A DNA stretch of 64,000 nucleotides. Origin: Maribacter algarum (ex Lu et al. 2025) (nom. illeg.) (lineage in GTDB: Bacteria > Bacteroidota > Bacteroidia > Flavobacteriales > Flavobacteriaceae). Below are positions 18,643 to 27,739 of the stretch, in pieces. The position numbers were made by a program, and so were the translations under genes. Under the pieces are notes generated by a model, which saw nothing but the letters and a program-made list of their open reading frames with translations, was not told the DNA's origin and ran no database searches. How positions within the stretch are numbered: position 1 is the first letter of the stretch; the number at the start of each line of letters is the position of its first letter. The stretch is taken from contig CANMAW010000004.1 in assembly GCA_947495915.1 (NCBI GenBank), forward strand, positions 248,001 through 312,000. The letters run 5' to 3'.

Positions 18643-19296
18643 CTATAAAATTATCAACTGGTGCTCCTTAAAATTGGGCATCTCCATATTAAAATGGTCA
18701 TACACTTTCTTGGGAATTCCTAAATCGGCTACGAACACTCCTACTCTATCTGGTAGATTTTCTAATATCACTTTTGGTGCTGCCAAGGTCATCACTTGGT
18801 CTGCTTTAAAGCCTAACAATTCGCCTTTTTGAGAAATTCCAACCGGAATATCTAATGAAATTTTAAATGCAGTTGATGCATTTGCTTTTTCAATTTTACT
18901 GGTAAAGGCTTCGGATAGTGGTAGTCTTTGAAAAAACCCCAAATAGGCATCTACCCAAATATCTGTTTTCTCAGGTATACCTTCTTTTGCACCAAAAAAC
19001 AATGCTCTTTCTAATTGTGCTTTGGGCAAATCTTTTGTAATGGGTACTGCTAAATCTAAATTCACTTTAAATCCCCAAGCAGCAAGTCTACGAGCAGCTA
19101 CTAAACCACCACCGCCATTATTGCCATTACCTACTCCGATTGTGATTACCGATTTTTCAGATGCCTTTTTAGCCACCAACCTCGCCAATTGCAATCCGGC
19201 ATTTTCCATCATGAGTTCTATGGATAAATTGTATTTCTCCACAGCCCAATAATCCATTTCTTTAAATGCTTCTAAAGAAAGACTAGTTACCTGCAT
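18643..19296 (-). CDS. YjeF_N domain protein (NAD(P)HX epimerase-like)
   Basis: The 217-residue protein starts with the helix pattern of YjeF_N and contains the Rossmann loop VGNGNNGGGGLVAARRL, the family's nucleotide-site signature. The region AYLGFF replaces the usual DALFGTG-type segment, so the active site may be altered. The C-terminal ADP-dependent dehydratase domain of full NnrD/YjeF fusions is absent. Epimerases of this family repair damaged NAD(P)H. The gene is 2 nt after an uncharacterised gene and 7 nt before the DUF5706 gene in the same operon, unlike the usual NnrE context. Confidence 0.75.
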   Translation of the reverse strand: MQVTSLSLEAFKEMDYWAVEKYNLSIELMMENAGLQLARLVAKKASEKSVITIGVGNGNNGGGGLVAARRLAAWGFKVNLDLAVPITKDLPKAQLERALFFGAKEGIPEKTDIWVDAYLGFFQRLPLSEAFTSKIEKANASTAFKISLDIPVGISQKGELLGFKADQVMTLAAPKVILENLPDRVGVFVADLGIPKKVYDHFNMEMPNFKEHQLIIL

Positions 19297-19298
19297 AT

Positions 19299-20033
19299 TT
19301 ACTTTTTATAGGTATTAATAGCTTCAGTGAAAAACCGTATGGCTTGTTCTTCGTTAATTTTTGTAGCGGGCAAAACAGCACCTATAAACCCATTATTTTT
19401 CCACTTGCCTAAAGAAAGTTTATCAAAACTATCAGTTGCTATACTATCGTCTCCTTTATATCCACTGATATAAAAGTAATGTTCATCAACCACCTTATCA
19501 GGTATTGCCAATCCAAAACCTACTGCTATATCATCATTGACACTGGCATAAGCACCGGAATCAAAATGGTGTGGCCAAATACGAACATCAGATTCTAAAC
19601 CTGTTACTTTAAGTGTATCTACCAAGCTAGATTGTGCCAAGTTTCTTAGGTTTGCCAACCTTGCTATTTCTGACTCTTCAAAATGATAAGTAAAGGAAGC
19701 ATCAATCGTATATGGCAAGTCATAATGAAAATCATAGGTATATGCTTTATTTAAAAATGCTTGAGATGTATCTTGAAGCCATTTCAAAATTTCTGCATGT
19801 GTTTTTCCATCAAGTGGTAATTTTGCAGAACCATTATTTGAATTCCAAATCAAACTAAAAGATTTATAATTTAGGGAAAGTACATCTCCATTTGATGAAA
19901 GTGGATGTGTTTCCATGTGCTGTTTTTCAATAGACCAGCCCAAATTGGTGTGACCGTCGTCATCTTTCTTTGGCAAAAAACTAATTCCTGCAGCCGCTAA
20001 ATATTGGGCTGCTAAATGCATTTGTTTTTTCAT
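19299..20033 (-). CDS. Conserved protein of unknown function with WPHHFD motif
   Basis: I do not recognise a characterised family. The 244-residue protein is soluble, has no signal peptide, and carries a distinctive RIWPHHFDSG motif near residue 160, rich in possible metal ligands, plus HYFYISGY further on. Some uncharacterised bacterial families (DUF5996-like) share a W-P-x-H-F-D element, which is only a resemblance. It sits 9 nt after the Rieske-glutamate synthase gene and 2 nt before the YjeF_N gene, so it is co-expressed with redox-related enzymes. Confidence 0.6.
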   Translation of the reverse strand: MKKQMHLAAQYLAAAGISFLPKKDDDGHTNLGWSIEKQHMETHPLSSNGDVLSLNYKSFSLIWNSNNGSAKLPLDGKTHAEILKWLQDTSQAFLNKAYTYDFHYDLPYTIDASFTYHFEESEIARLANLRNLAQSSLVDTLKVTGLESDVRIWPHHFDSGAYASVNDDIAVGFGLAIPDKVVDEHYFYISGYKGDDSIATDSFDKLSLGKWKNNGFIGAVLPATKINEEQAIRFFTEAINTYKK

Positions 20034-20042
20034 AGTATATTT

Positions 20043-21656
20043 TTAAGCGTTTATTCCTGCATAATTTATTCCTGTTAAGCGATACATATCATGGTTAAAA
20101 GTGGATAAATCCTCTGCATTAAATTTTGAAACATCATCATAGCCACAAGAGCGTGCTACCACTTTAATAAGGTCATTGGTTGCACTAAAATAGTTATGCA
20201 ATTGCTTTGTTGAAGAATCTATTATCAACCTACTACGTAACGATTCTTTTTGAGTCGCAATACCAACCGGGCAGTTGTTACTACCGCATGCGCGCATGCC
20301 CAAACACCCAATTGCCTGAAGTGCTGAATTGGAAACCGCAATGGCATCTGCCCCTAGCATTAAAGCTTTGGCAAAATCTTCTGCAATTCGTAAACCTCCA
20401 GTTATTACTAAGGTTACATCTGTAGCGCCTACTTTATCTAAGTACTTACGTGCTCTTGCCAAGGCCGGAATTGTAGGCACATTAATATTGTCTCTTAAAA
20501 TGGTTGGCGCAGAACCTGTTCCCCCACCTCTACCATCTAATATGATATAATCAACACCTACATCAAGTGCAAACTGAATGTCTTTCTCAATATGACTGGC
20601 TGCAATTTTAAATCCGATAGGAATACCACCTGTTCGCTCTCTGACTTGTGCTGCAAAAGCCTTAAAATCTTCTACTCCATGAAAATCAGGAAAAGTAGCT
20701 GGTGAAATTGCTGTTTCACCTTTTTTTAAACCTCTTACTTCTGCAATTTCTTTACTTACTTTGGCACCAGGTAAATGACCGCCTGTTCCTGTTTTGGCAC
20801 CTTGTCCGCCTTTAAAATGAAAGGCCTGTACTTTGTCTAATTTATCCCATGTGAATCCGAATTTTGCAGATGCCAATTCATAGAAATACTTACTGTTGTT
20901 TTTTTGTTCATATGGTAACATTCCACCTTCCCCTGAACAAATTCCAGTACCTGCCAGCTCGGCTCCTTTTGATAAGGCTATTTTAGCTTCGCGGGATAAT
21001 GCCCCAAAACTCATATCACTCACAAACAATGGAATATCTAGCTGTAACGGCTTTTTTGCTTTAGGGCCAATAATCACCTTTGTCGCTACGTCATCTTCAT
21101 CTAACAGTGGTCTGCTGGCCATTTGGGCTGGCAAAAATTGAATATCACTCCATTTTGGTAGTGTATTTCTATCTACTCCCATGGAAGCCGAAAAGCCATG
21201 GTGACCTAGATTTTTTAATCCGTTTGTAGCAAGTTCTTTTATATAACCCGTGTACGGTTCAGTTTCTTCTGGGTGGGTATCTGCATAAGCTCCTAAGTAA
21301 GCATCTCTATTAAAAGGTTGCGGGCTATCTACTAAATAAGCATCAATCTCCGCTTCATCAACAAAAAGAGTATCACCCTCTATTTTAGTAGTAAATTTGT
21401 GTAAAACCTCTGCGTTATTATATTCTGAAACTCCCGTATCAACTCGATAATCCCATCCGTGAACACCACAAATAAGGTTTTGACCGTCTACATGACCGTC
21501 TGACATTAATGCTCCTCTATGTAAACACCTGCCGTACAGGACAGAAATATCTTCGTCAAATTTTATAATGACCAAATCTAAGCCATTCACCAAGGCGTGT
21601 TCTGGCTTTTTATTTTTTAGTATACTAACTTGGGTAATTGCTATTGGTTTGTTCAT
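20043..21656 (-). CDS. Rieske [2Fe-2S] domain fused to FMN-dependent glutamate synthase domain
   Basis: Residues 1-105 form a Rieske ferredoxin domain with ligands Cys44-x-His46 and Cys63-x-x-His66. From about 150 to 535 the protein matches the FMN-binding glutamate synthase (GltB central) domain: FVSDMSFGALS, GGQGAKTGTGGHLPG, the DGRGGGTG strand and the C-terminal cysteines (near CLGMRACGSNNCPVG) expected to hold an iron-sulfur cluster. There is no amidotransferase domain and no partner small subunit nearby. It is likely a cytoplasmic oxidoreductase; whether it makes glutamate is unknown. It lies 13 nt after the phosphoesterase/barrel gene in a five-gene operon. Confidence 0.85.
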   Translation of the reverse strand: MNKPIAITQVSILKNKKPEHALVNGLDLVIIKFDEDISVLYGRCLHRGALMSDGHVDGQNLICGVHGWDYRVDTGVSEYNNAEVLHKFTTKIEGDTLFVDEAEIDAYLVDSPQPFNRDAYLGAYADTHPEETEPYTGYIKELATNGLKNLGHHGFSASMGVDRNTLPKWSDIQFLPAQMASRPLLDEDDVATKVIIGPKAKKPLQLDIPLFVSDMSFGALSREAKIALSKGAELAGTGICSGEGGMLPYEQKNNSKYFYELASAKFGFTWDKLDKVQAFHFKGGQGAKTGTGGHLPGAKVSKEIAEVRGLKKGETAISPATFPDFHGVEDFKAFAAQVRERTGGIPIGFKIAASHIEKDIQFALDVGVDYIILDGRGGGTGSAPTILRDNINVPTIPALARARKYLDKVGATDVTLVITGGLRIAEDFAKALMLGADAIAVSNSALQAIGCLGMRACGSNNCPVGIATQKESLRSRLIIDSSTKQLHNYFSATNDLIKVVARSCGYDDVSKFNAEDLSTFNHDMYRLTGINYAGINA

Positions 21657-21669
21657 GGGTTGTATTTTA

Positions 21670-24600
21670 TTAAAATGAAAAGCCTAGTACGAAGACTACT
21701 CGCCCACCGTCTACACTATTGAAATATCCTAAATTTGCTGTTAAAGCTTCCGCACCTATTATCCATGCAGAAGCACCAACGGAATTATGCCATTTTTTTG
21801 AAGTATCATCGGCTAGCCAAACTCGACCATAATCAAAACTTCCTGTTAGTCCGAATCTAAATGGAGCTAAACTTGTTTTCAATCCTCCTAAAGGAAACCT
21901 TAAATCTGTATTCTGGTAAAAAGATTGTTTTCCTGTAAAGCGTTCATTTCTAAAGCCTCTTAAACTATTATTGCCACCAATAGTTGCGGCATGATAAAAC
22001 TCAAAATCATCGCCAATTAAAACTTCCCCTGCTATTTTAGTAGCAAAAACTACACTACCACTTTTAGTTATTTTATGATCAATAATTACATGTGGTGCAA
22101 CATAAGCGAAGCTATTCTCGGCATGCGTATTATCTATATTAGCTTTAAAACCCAACGTTAAACCAGCATCTAAACCCATAGTTGGAAAAGCCGCACTGTT
22201 CTTGTTTTTAAATCTATACGCGGCTTCAACGCCACCGTAAACTTGTCTATCAAAAATGGAATTGGTTGCTGATAATTGCCCCACAAAGCGATCGGCCGTA
22301 TTTTCTACATCAAAACTTTCTACCAAAGGTTTAAAATAGAAAGAACCTCCGTTAATGCCTTTCCAGTTTAATGATACCGCAGCATTGAACTTTCTGATTT
22401 TAACTCGATTAAAATCTAAATCTTCTTCTTTATCATATTCGGTTTCATTGCCAAAACCAAAGAAGTTTTCTGAGAAATTAGGACTGGTAAATAGCCCTTC
22501 TATGCCAAAATTCCAGTTATGAAAAATATTCGAAAATTCTCCTTTATACGAAACATCAAAACCTGACGTACTTGTGTAAAATGCAGCATTTATACTGTGT
22601 TTATATGTAAATGGGTTTCGTTGTAAGCCGTAAGTGGTATGATTACTAACAACCCCTATTTTTAAACCATCATCAGGATTAAATGCTAATAGAGGTAACT
22701 GTTGGTTAAAATTATACTTCACTTTTTTATGGTCGTAATTGTTTAAGCTATAGTCATCTACCAACCGTTTTTTTGAGCGCTTGTTTACAACGGTATTCTC
22801 TTTACTTTTATAATCATACAATTTTACTTTACGGGTATTCTTAAAATCATAGGTATCATGTTTTTTACCTCCTACAATTTTTAGTTTAATAGGATGGTCT
22901 CCTTCTCCTTCAACCACAAAATTATCTTTACCGTCTAAACCGAAAATCCATATTTCTTTAGTAATATCTTTGGAATAGGTTTGATTCAAAAGCCCTAAAT
23001 CTTTTCGGTCAATTTTTATATTGGTTTTACCATCAGAAAGCCTTGTTATTGTAAAATCATCTGCTTTTTGGGTTCCTGTTAGTACTTGAAACTTGTTTAG
23101 GTATAGAAAGTAAGCTCTTGTTATTTTCTTGAGGTTGTCTCGTCTGCCTTGTAGTTTCACTTTAATATCTTCTATCGTAGCCCCTTGAATTTCTTTAGGA
23201 ATTGCTTCAAAAGCATGGGCAATATCTTCATTAGTAAGACTTTTTTGAATATGGTCTACTTGCTTTTCCCATTCACCCCATTTTGAGGCATGTATTAATG
23301 TTAGATCTAAATGGTACGGCGACGAAGCAAACCATTTTACACTTCGCAAATCTTCATCATAGGTTTGCATTTTGCGTAAACCTGGTATTACCCTTGTCAA
23401 AAACCCAATTAAAGCGCCATCATATTTAGAAAAGGCTTGGTCACGATCTCTAGGTATTGGGCTACAATATTCGGTGCCATCTTCGTTTTTATACAGTGCC
23501 CAACGCCATTGGTCTTCGTGGCGATCCCAATCACCTAATAGCATATCAAAAATTCGCGCTCGAATATACGATGGTTCATGTACCACAGACTTACCAGACT
23601 TGTTTATGACTTGTAAAACATCAGCTGTACTTAAAATATCTTGCGGCTCTCCAAAGCTTTTTGATTCCAATTGCGTATCTCCCACATGCTCTTCTATCAT
23701 ATATAATTCATCACCAAATTCATCGTTATAACCCCCTAAAGTTGGTTGTTTAGGAATGTAATACAAAATAGGATTGGTGTGATTTACCCCCACAGCATTT
23801 GACAAACCAACAATGGCAAAAGGCGTGTAGGGATGCGATGTGGTATAGAAATCTGCTAAAAATTTATCTACAGTGGTGTCATCTAAAACATCGCCAATAT
23901 AGGTTTCTTGAAATGCGTTAGCTTGTAAAAATTTTATCGTACTCTTTTTTAAAGCCCGCATTACGAACTGCCTGCCTTTTTCATCTTCTAATCTCAAGGA
24001 TTTTGATTGTTGGCCTCCACCACGCTTTACAGGCGTTAACCCACCCATTAAGGTATCTAAGAATACTACTGGTGCATTCACTTCTTTCCCATAATAGTCT
24101 CTGTAATGCTCTCCCCATAAATATTTGTAAAAACCACTTTTCATTGTGGCTTTTTTAGAATAGATAGCTGCAGCTTTCGTAACATCAAAACTTTCTTTAA
24201 AGGTGTACTCTTTTGAACCACTAGTTTCACCTTTTAAAACTATTGTTCTATAAACTTCTTTAAGAACGCCATTTTCAAGTACCAAAAAGTTTGCTATTAC
24301 TTTGCCATTCGTAGTAACATCTAACCTAACGTATCCTTTTTTAGCAACCGAAAAATCGCTTTCGCCCCCTTTCTTAACAGCTTCTGTAGTACCGGCTGCC
24401 CCACTTATTATTTGTGGAACACTACTATTTATATACTGTAAATTTTTATCATGACCCGATATGAAAACTACATTTTCTGATGCTCTGGCAATAGTTTTCA
24501 ACCTATTTCGAAGTCGTCGATACTGCTTGTTTTGAAAATCTTCTGTAGTAAATCCACCAATATTGTTTAAAAATCCTTGTTTCGAATGAGTTCTCATCGG

Positions 24601-25173
24601 GTGATGAATTGAAACCAGGATGATTTTACCTTGTGCTTTTTTAATGCGATTCTCAAATTCTAAAAAGAATAAGTTTCTATTTTGAATTTCTGATTCTTCA
24701 TTGATGTAAATATGACGATTCCAGTCTTCGAGAAACCATTGCGAATCTACAGTTATCAAAACTACATTTTCACTTAAATCATGGTGTTTAATGGGTTCAG
24801 CATCATTGGGGTGAAATTTTGCTTTACTATTTTTCTGAATATACTTTTCAATATCTGAAACACCTTTGTGTCCGTGACCCCACTCGTATGTACCTGGGGT
24901 GAAAATCACATCATTACCAAGAACCTTTAAAACTTCTAATTGTTTTTTAATAGCAATTTCAAATTCTAATTTAGGTACAGCATTTCCAATAATTAATAAA
25001 CTAGAATTTGGTAGAGATGATGACTCTGAAACAATGCTAGATAATACATCTGTATCTAAAGCATTATAGGTATTTCCAGTAATAAATATTGATTGCTCTA
25101 TTTCTTGTGCATTAATCGAGGTTAAACCAAGGGCAATTAAACTGATTATTACATAAAAATTTACTTTGTTCAT
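21670..25173 (-). CDS. Metallophosphoesterase-like protein with C-terminal Omp85-type barrel
   Basis: The 1167-residue protein has a signal peptide (1-22, ends INAQ). Residues about 25-310 resemble a calcineurin-like phosphoesterase: TPGTYEWGHG, SIHHPMRTH and FISGHDKN match metal-site loops, though the first Asp-x-His motif is replaced (ITGNTYNAL). A middle region (about 350-800) is unassigned. From about 830 to the Phe-terminated end the protein is beta-barrel, with the Omp85/surface-antigen pattern GGNNSLRGFRNERF. It is probably an outer-membrane protein with a large periplasmic or surface part. It is the first gene of the operon ending at 18012. Confidence 0.75.
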   Translation of the reverse strand: MNKVNFYVIISLIALGLTSINAQEIEQSIFITGNTYNALDTDVLSSIVSESSSLPNSSLLIIGNAVPKLEFEIAIKKQLEVLKVLGNDVIFTPGTYEWGHGHKGVSDIEKYIQKNSKAKFHPNDAEPIKHHDLSENVVLITVDSQWFLEDWNRHIYINEESEIQNRNLFFLEFENRIKKAQGKIILVSIHHPMRTHSKQGFLNNIGGFTTEDFQNKQYRRLRNRLKTIARASENVVFISGHDKNLQYINSSVPQIISGAAGTTEAVKKGGESDFSVAKKGYVRLDVTTNGKVIANFLVLENGVLKEVYRTIVLKGETSGSKEYTFKESFDVTKAAAIYSKKATMKSGFYKYLWGEHYRDYYGKEVNAPVVFLDTLMGGLTPVKRGGGQQSKSLRLEDEKGRQFVMRALKKSTIKFLQANAFQETYIGDVLDDTTVDKFLADFYTTSHPYTPFAIVGLSNAVGVNHTNPILYYIPKQPTLGGYNDEFGDELYMIEEHVGDTQLESKSFGEPQDILSTADVLQVINKSGKSVVHEPSYIRARIFDMLLGDWDRHEDQWRWALYKNEDGTEYCSPIPRDRDQAFSKYDGALIGFLTRVIPGLRKMQTYDEDLRSVKWFASSPYHLDLTLIHASKWGEWEKQVDHIQKSLTNEDIAHAFEAIPKEIQGATIEDIKVKLQGRRDNLKKITRAYFLYLNKFQVLTGTQKADDFTITRLSDGKTNIKIDRKDLGLLNQTYSKDITKEIWIFGLDGKDNFVVEGEGDHPIKLKIVGGKKHDTYDFKNTRKVKLYDYKSKENTVVNKRSKKRLVDDYSLNNYDHKKVKYNFNQQLPLLAFNPDDGLKIGVVSNHTTYGLQRNPFTYKHSINAAFYTSTSGFDVSYKGEFSNIFHNWNFGIEGLFTSPNFSENFFGFGNETEYDKEEDLDFNRVKIRKFNAAVSLNWKGINGGSFYFKPLVESFDVENTADRFVGQLSATNSIFDRQVYGGVEAAYRFKNKNSAAFPTMGLDAGLTLGFKANIDNTHAENSFAYVAPHVIIDHKITKSGSVVFATKIAGEVLIGDDFEFYHAATIGGNNSLRGFRNERFTGKQSFYQNTDLRFPLGGLKTSLAPFRFGLTGSFDYGRVWLADDTSKKWHNSVGASAWIIGAEALTANLGYFNSVDGGRVVFVLGFSF

Positions 25174-25836
25174 TTTGGTTGTGTTGGTTGGTTCTATTTA
25201 TTTTTGATTGCTATCAATTAAATTGCTGAAACTGATATCATAATGAAAGATTCACCTCTATAATCTTTAAACACTAGTATTAATTAACTACAAATCAGGT
25301 CAAGAACCATGTTCTCAAAACTTTACTGTAGATCAACCTCAATTTTACTAAACCTGAGTATTTCAATTAAGTTTGGTAACAAGTTTACTATAAAGAATGC
25401 TATAATTACCTCCTCAAATAACAAGTTTTGAATTTAAGTGATTACCCATTATTCTGTTGAAAGTTCTTCTAATTTGCTTCTATTTATTGGCAGAAATTTG
25501 TGATTGTTTATTAAGTCGATACTACTAACTTATCCTTGCATTAAAAACGAATCATATATGTCATACCTCCTTTTTTTTAATTAAGTCTCGGCTATGTCAA
25601 TAAATCTTTTTAAGAAGTTAAACATTGTGATTGATCATGGCCTCCTTAATTACTTAAAAATACTAAATCCTATTAAAATCCATATTCTGCAGGTTTCTTT
25701 GCTTACATTTATATATCATGTAACTTCATGTTCTTATAGTATACTATTCTTGATGAAAGTATTTAAAAATTCTTTGAGGGTAAGAATATGCCTATTCAAA
25801 AGAAGAATTGAAATTGCATAACAACGTATTGCAGCT
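25174..25836. other. Divergent intergenic region
   Basis: These 663 AT-rich bases separate two divergent operons. A 75-codon frame at 25594-25821 has no recognisable features and is not called. No RNA, repeat or clear promoter pair was identified. Confidence 0.5.
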
Positions 25837-27003
25837 ATGAGTAAGTCCGAATTTTTTATTGATACTAGGTTTCCTTCCGTTACAGATTTAAGAATTAAAG
25901 CTCAAAAGAAGATTCCGAAATTTGCTTTTGAATACCTAGATGGAGGTTGCAATGAAGATGTAAATCTAATTAAAAACACTAAAGAAATTAGAGATGTTGA
26001 ATTGTTGCCAAGCTACTTAAGTAAGCATGTTGGTTCTAGCACAAAAACTGAACTTTTTGGTCATACATACGATGCTCCATTTGGTGTAGCACCTATAGGT
26101 TTACAAGGTTTAATGTGGCCAAATTCCCCTGAAATACTAGCCAAGGCAGCAGTTAAACATAATATTCCGTTTATATTAAGTACCGTATCAACAAGTAGTA
26201 TTGAAAGAATTTCTGAAATCACTGAAGGTAAGGCTTGGTTTCAATTGTATCACCCAATTGAGTTTAGTTTAAGAGATGATCTGCTTCAAAGAGCTGCCCA
26301 AGCAGAATGTCCTGTTTTGGTCCTTCTTTGTGATGTACCCATTTTTGGATTTCGGCCGCGAGATATTAGAAACGGCTTGGCAATGCCACCAAAAATGAGT
26401 TTGAAAAACATGCTACAAATTCTAAGCAAACCTGAATGGGCTCTTAAAACTTTGATACAGGGCCAACCAAGTTTTGAAACATTAAAACCTTATATGCCTA
26501 AAAATCTAGATTTGAAACAACTAGGCAAATTTATGGATCACACTTTTTCTGGGCGATTAAATGAGGAGAAAATAAAGCCCATTCGTGATATATGGAAAGG
26601 CAAAATAGTTTTAAAAGGGGTAGCATCAGAATTAGATACTGAAATTGCCATACGTCTTGGCTTAGACGGAATCATCGTCTCTAACCACGGTGGTAGACAG
26701 TTAGATGCTGGAGAATCTACAATAAAACCTTTGTCTAGAATAGCAAAAAAGTATGAAGGTCAAATAAAAATTATGATGGATAGCGGTTTACGTTCTGGCC
26801 CAGACATTGCTCGCGCAATGGCTTCGGGAGCAGAATTTACCTTCTTAGGAAGATCTTTTATGTATGGCGTTTCAGCTTTAGGTCATAAAGGCGGAGACCA
26901 CACCATATCATTATTAAAAACAGAATTACAACAAGTTATGGAGCAAATCTGCTGCGCAAGTACAAGTGATTTTCCAAACCATTTGATTCATACTACAGGG
27001 TAA
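25837..27003 (+). CDS. FMN-dependent alpha-hydroxy-acid oxidase/dehydrogenase
   Basis: The 388-residue protein matches the L-lactate dehydrogenase/glycolate oxidase family. The N-terminal FAFEYLDGGCNED region is followed by the substrate/FMN-site loop APIGLQG and QLYHP, then by the active-site SNHGGRQLD, in which His is the catalytic base and Arg binds the substrate carboxylate. FMN phosphate binding follows in MDSGLRSGPDI and LGRSFMYG. The likely reaction is oxidation of a 2-hydroxy acid to a 2-oxo acid. No signal peptide is present. It leads a plus-strand group with a GlcG-like protein, a propeller-Dabb protein and an SDR, suggesting a small catabolic module for a hydroxy acid or alcohol. 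Confidence 0.88.
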   Translation: MSKSEFFIDTRFPSVTDLRIKAQKKIPKFAFEYLDGGCNEDVNLIKNTKEIRDVELLPSYLSKHVGSSTKTELFGHTYDAPFGVAPIGLQGLMWPNSPEILAKAAVKHNIPFILSTVSTSSIERISEITEGKAWFQLYHPIEFSLRDDLLQRAAQAECPVLVLLCDVPIFGFRPRDIRNGLAMPPKMSLKNMLQILSKPEWALKTLIQGQPSFETLKPYMPKNLDLKQLGKFMDHTFSGRLNEEKIKPIRDIWKGKIVLKGVASELDTEIAIRLGLDGIIVSNHGGRQLDAGESTIKPLSRIAKKYEGQIKIMMDSGLRSGPDIARAMASGAEFTFLGRSFMYGVSALGHKGGDHTISLLKTELQQVMEQICCASTSDFPNHLIHTTG

Positions 27004-27211
27004 ATTAATTTACTTCTAGAAACCTCATCTTTTGCAATCATTTTTTTTCAAACAACAACTGTTCTATCACCTCTATTTAACTGAAATCGTTTAGACCTAT
27101 TTAATTTAAGCCAGATCAAAAAAAATGAAAAATAATTTCTGACAATTGAACTTGTTCAACTTTTTTGACATATTCCTTCATGATATTTGTATCTATCAAA
27201 TACTAATAGCG

Positions 27212-27706
27212 ATGAAAACAAAGATTTCAATTACAAAAAAAATAACATCTGTACTACTTTTAATTCTAATTAACACGGGCGTCATTTTGGCGCAAACTTC
27301 AACTGATATTTCACACGAAAATGCCCTAAAAGCCGCATTGGCCGCTAAAGAAAAGGCCGAAGAATTAAATATTAGGGTAAATATTGCCGTGGTAGATGCA
27401 GGAGCGAACTTAAAAGCTTTTATACGCATGGATGATTCTTTCTTAGGAAGTATTGACGTTGCTATTAAAAAAGCAAAAACATCTCGCCTATTTAATATTA
27501 ATACAGGTGATCTAGGTAAACTAACCCAACCCGGGGGTATCATTTACAACATTGAACTTTCCAATGACGGACTCGTTACTTTTCCCGGCGGAATTCCTGT
27601 AAGAAATAGTGAAGGTAAAATTATAGGAGCCATTGGTGTTAGCGGTGGTACTATTGAACAAGATCATGAAATTGCCTCCGTAGGAGCAAATGTAATCATA
27701 GAATAA
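27212..27706 (+). CDS. Secreted GlcG/HbpS-like haem-binding domain protein
   Basis: The start at 27212 is preferred over an in-frame ATG at 27146 because it begins a clean signal peptide (MKTK..., ends LAQ). The mature part, about 140 residues, matches the GlcG/HbpS family: ALAAKEKAEELN, the VVDAGANLKAFIRMD strand, then PGGIPVR and the IGAIGVSGGT signature. GlcG-type proteins are common beside glycolate or lactate oxidases and may bind haem or a small organic cofactor. It lies between the hydroxyacid oxidase and the propeller-Dabb gene, 33 nt before the latter. Confidence 0.82.
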   Translation: MKTKISITKKITSVLLLILINTGVILAQTSTDISHENALKAALAAKEKAEELNIRVNIAVVDAGANLKAFIRMDDSFLGSIDVAIKKAKTSRLFNINTGDLGKLTQPGGIIYNIELSNDGLVTFPGGIPVRNSEGKIIGAIGVSGGTIEQDHEIASVGANVIIE

Positions 27707-27739
27707 TCTATCTTAAAAACATACAAATAGCTTTAAATT

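Noticed and set aside
25594-25821. 75-codon frame upstream of the hydroxyacid oxidase
   Set aside because: AT-rich composition, no family, no start context and no signal; most likely chance in a 663-nt non-coding gap.
27146-27211. Longer start for the GlcG-like gene
   Set aside because: The extra 22 residues precede and would spoil a clean signal peptide beginning at 27212.
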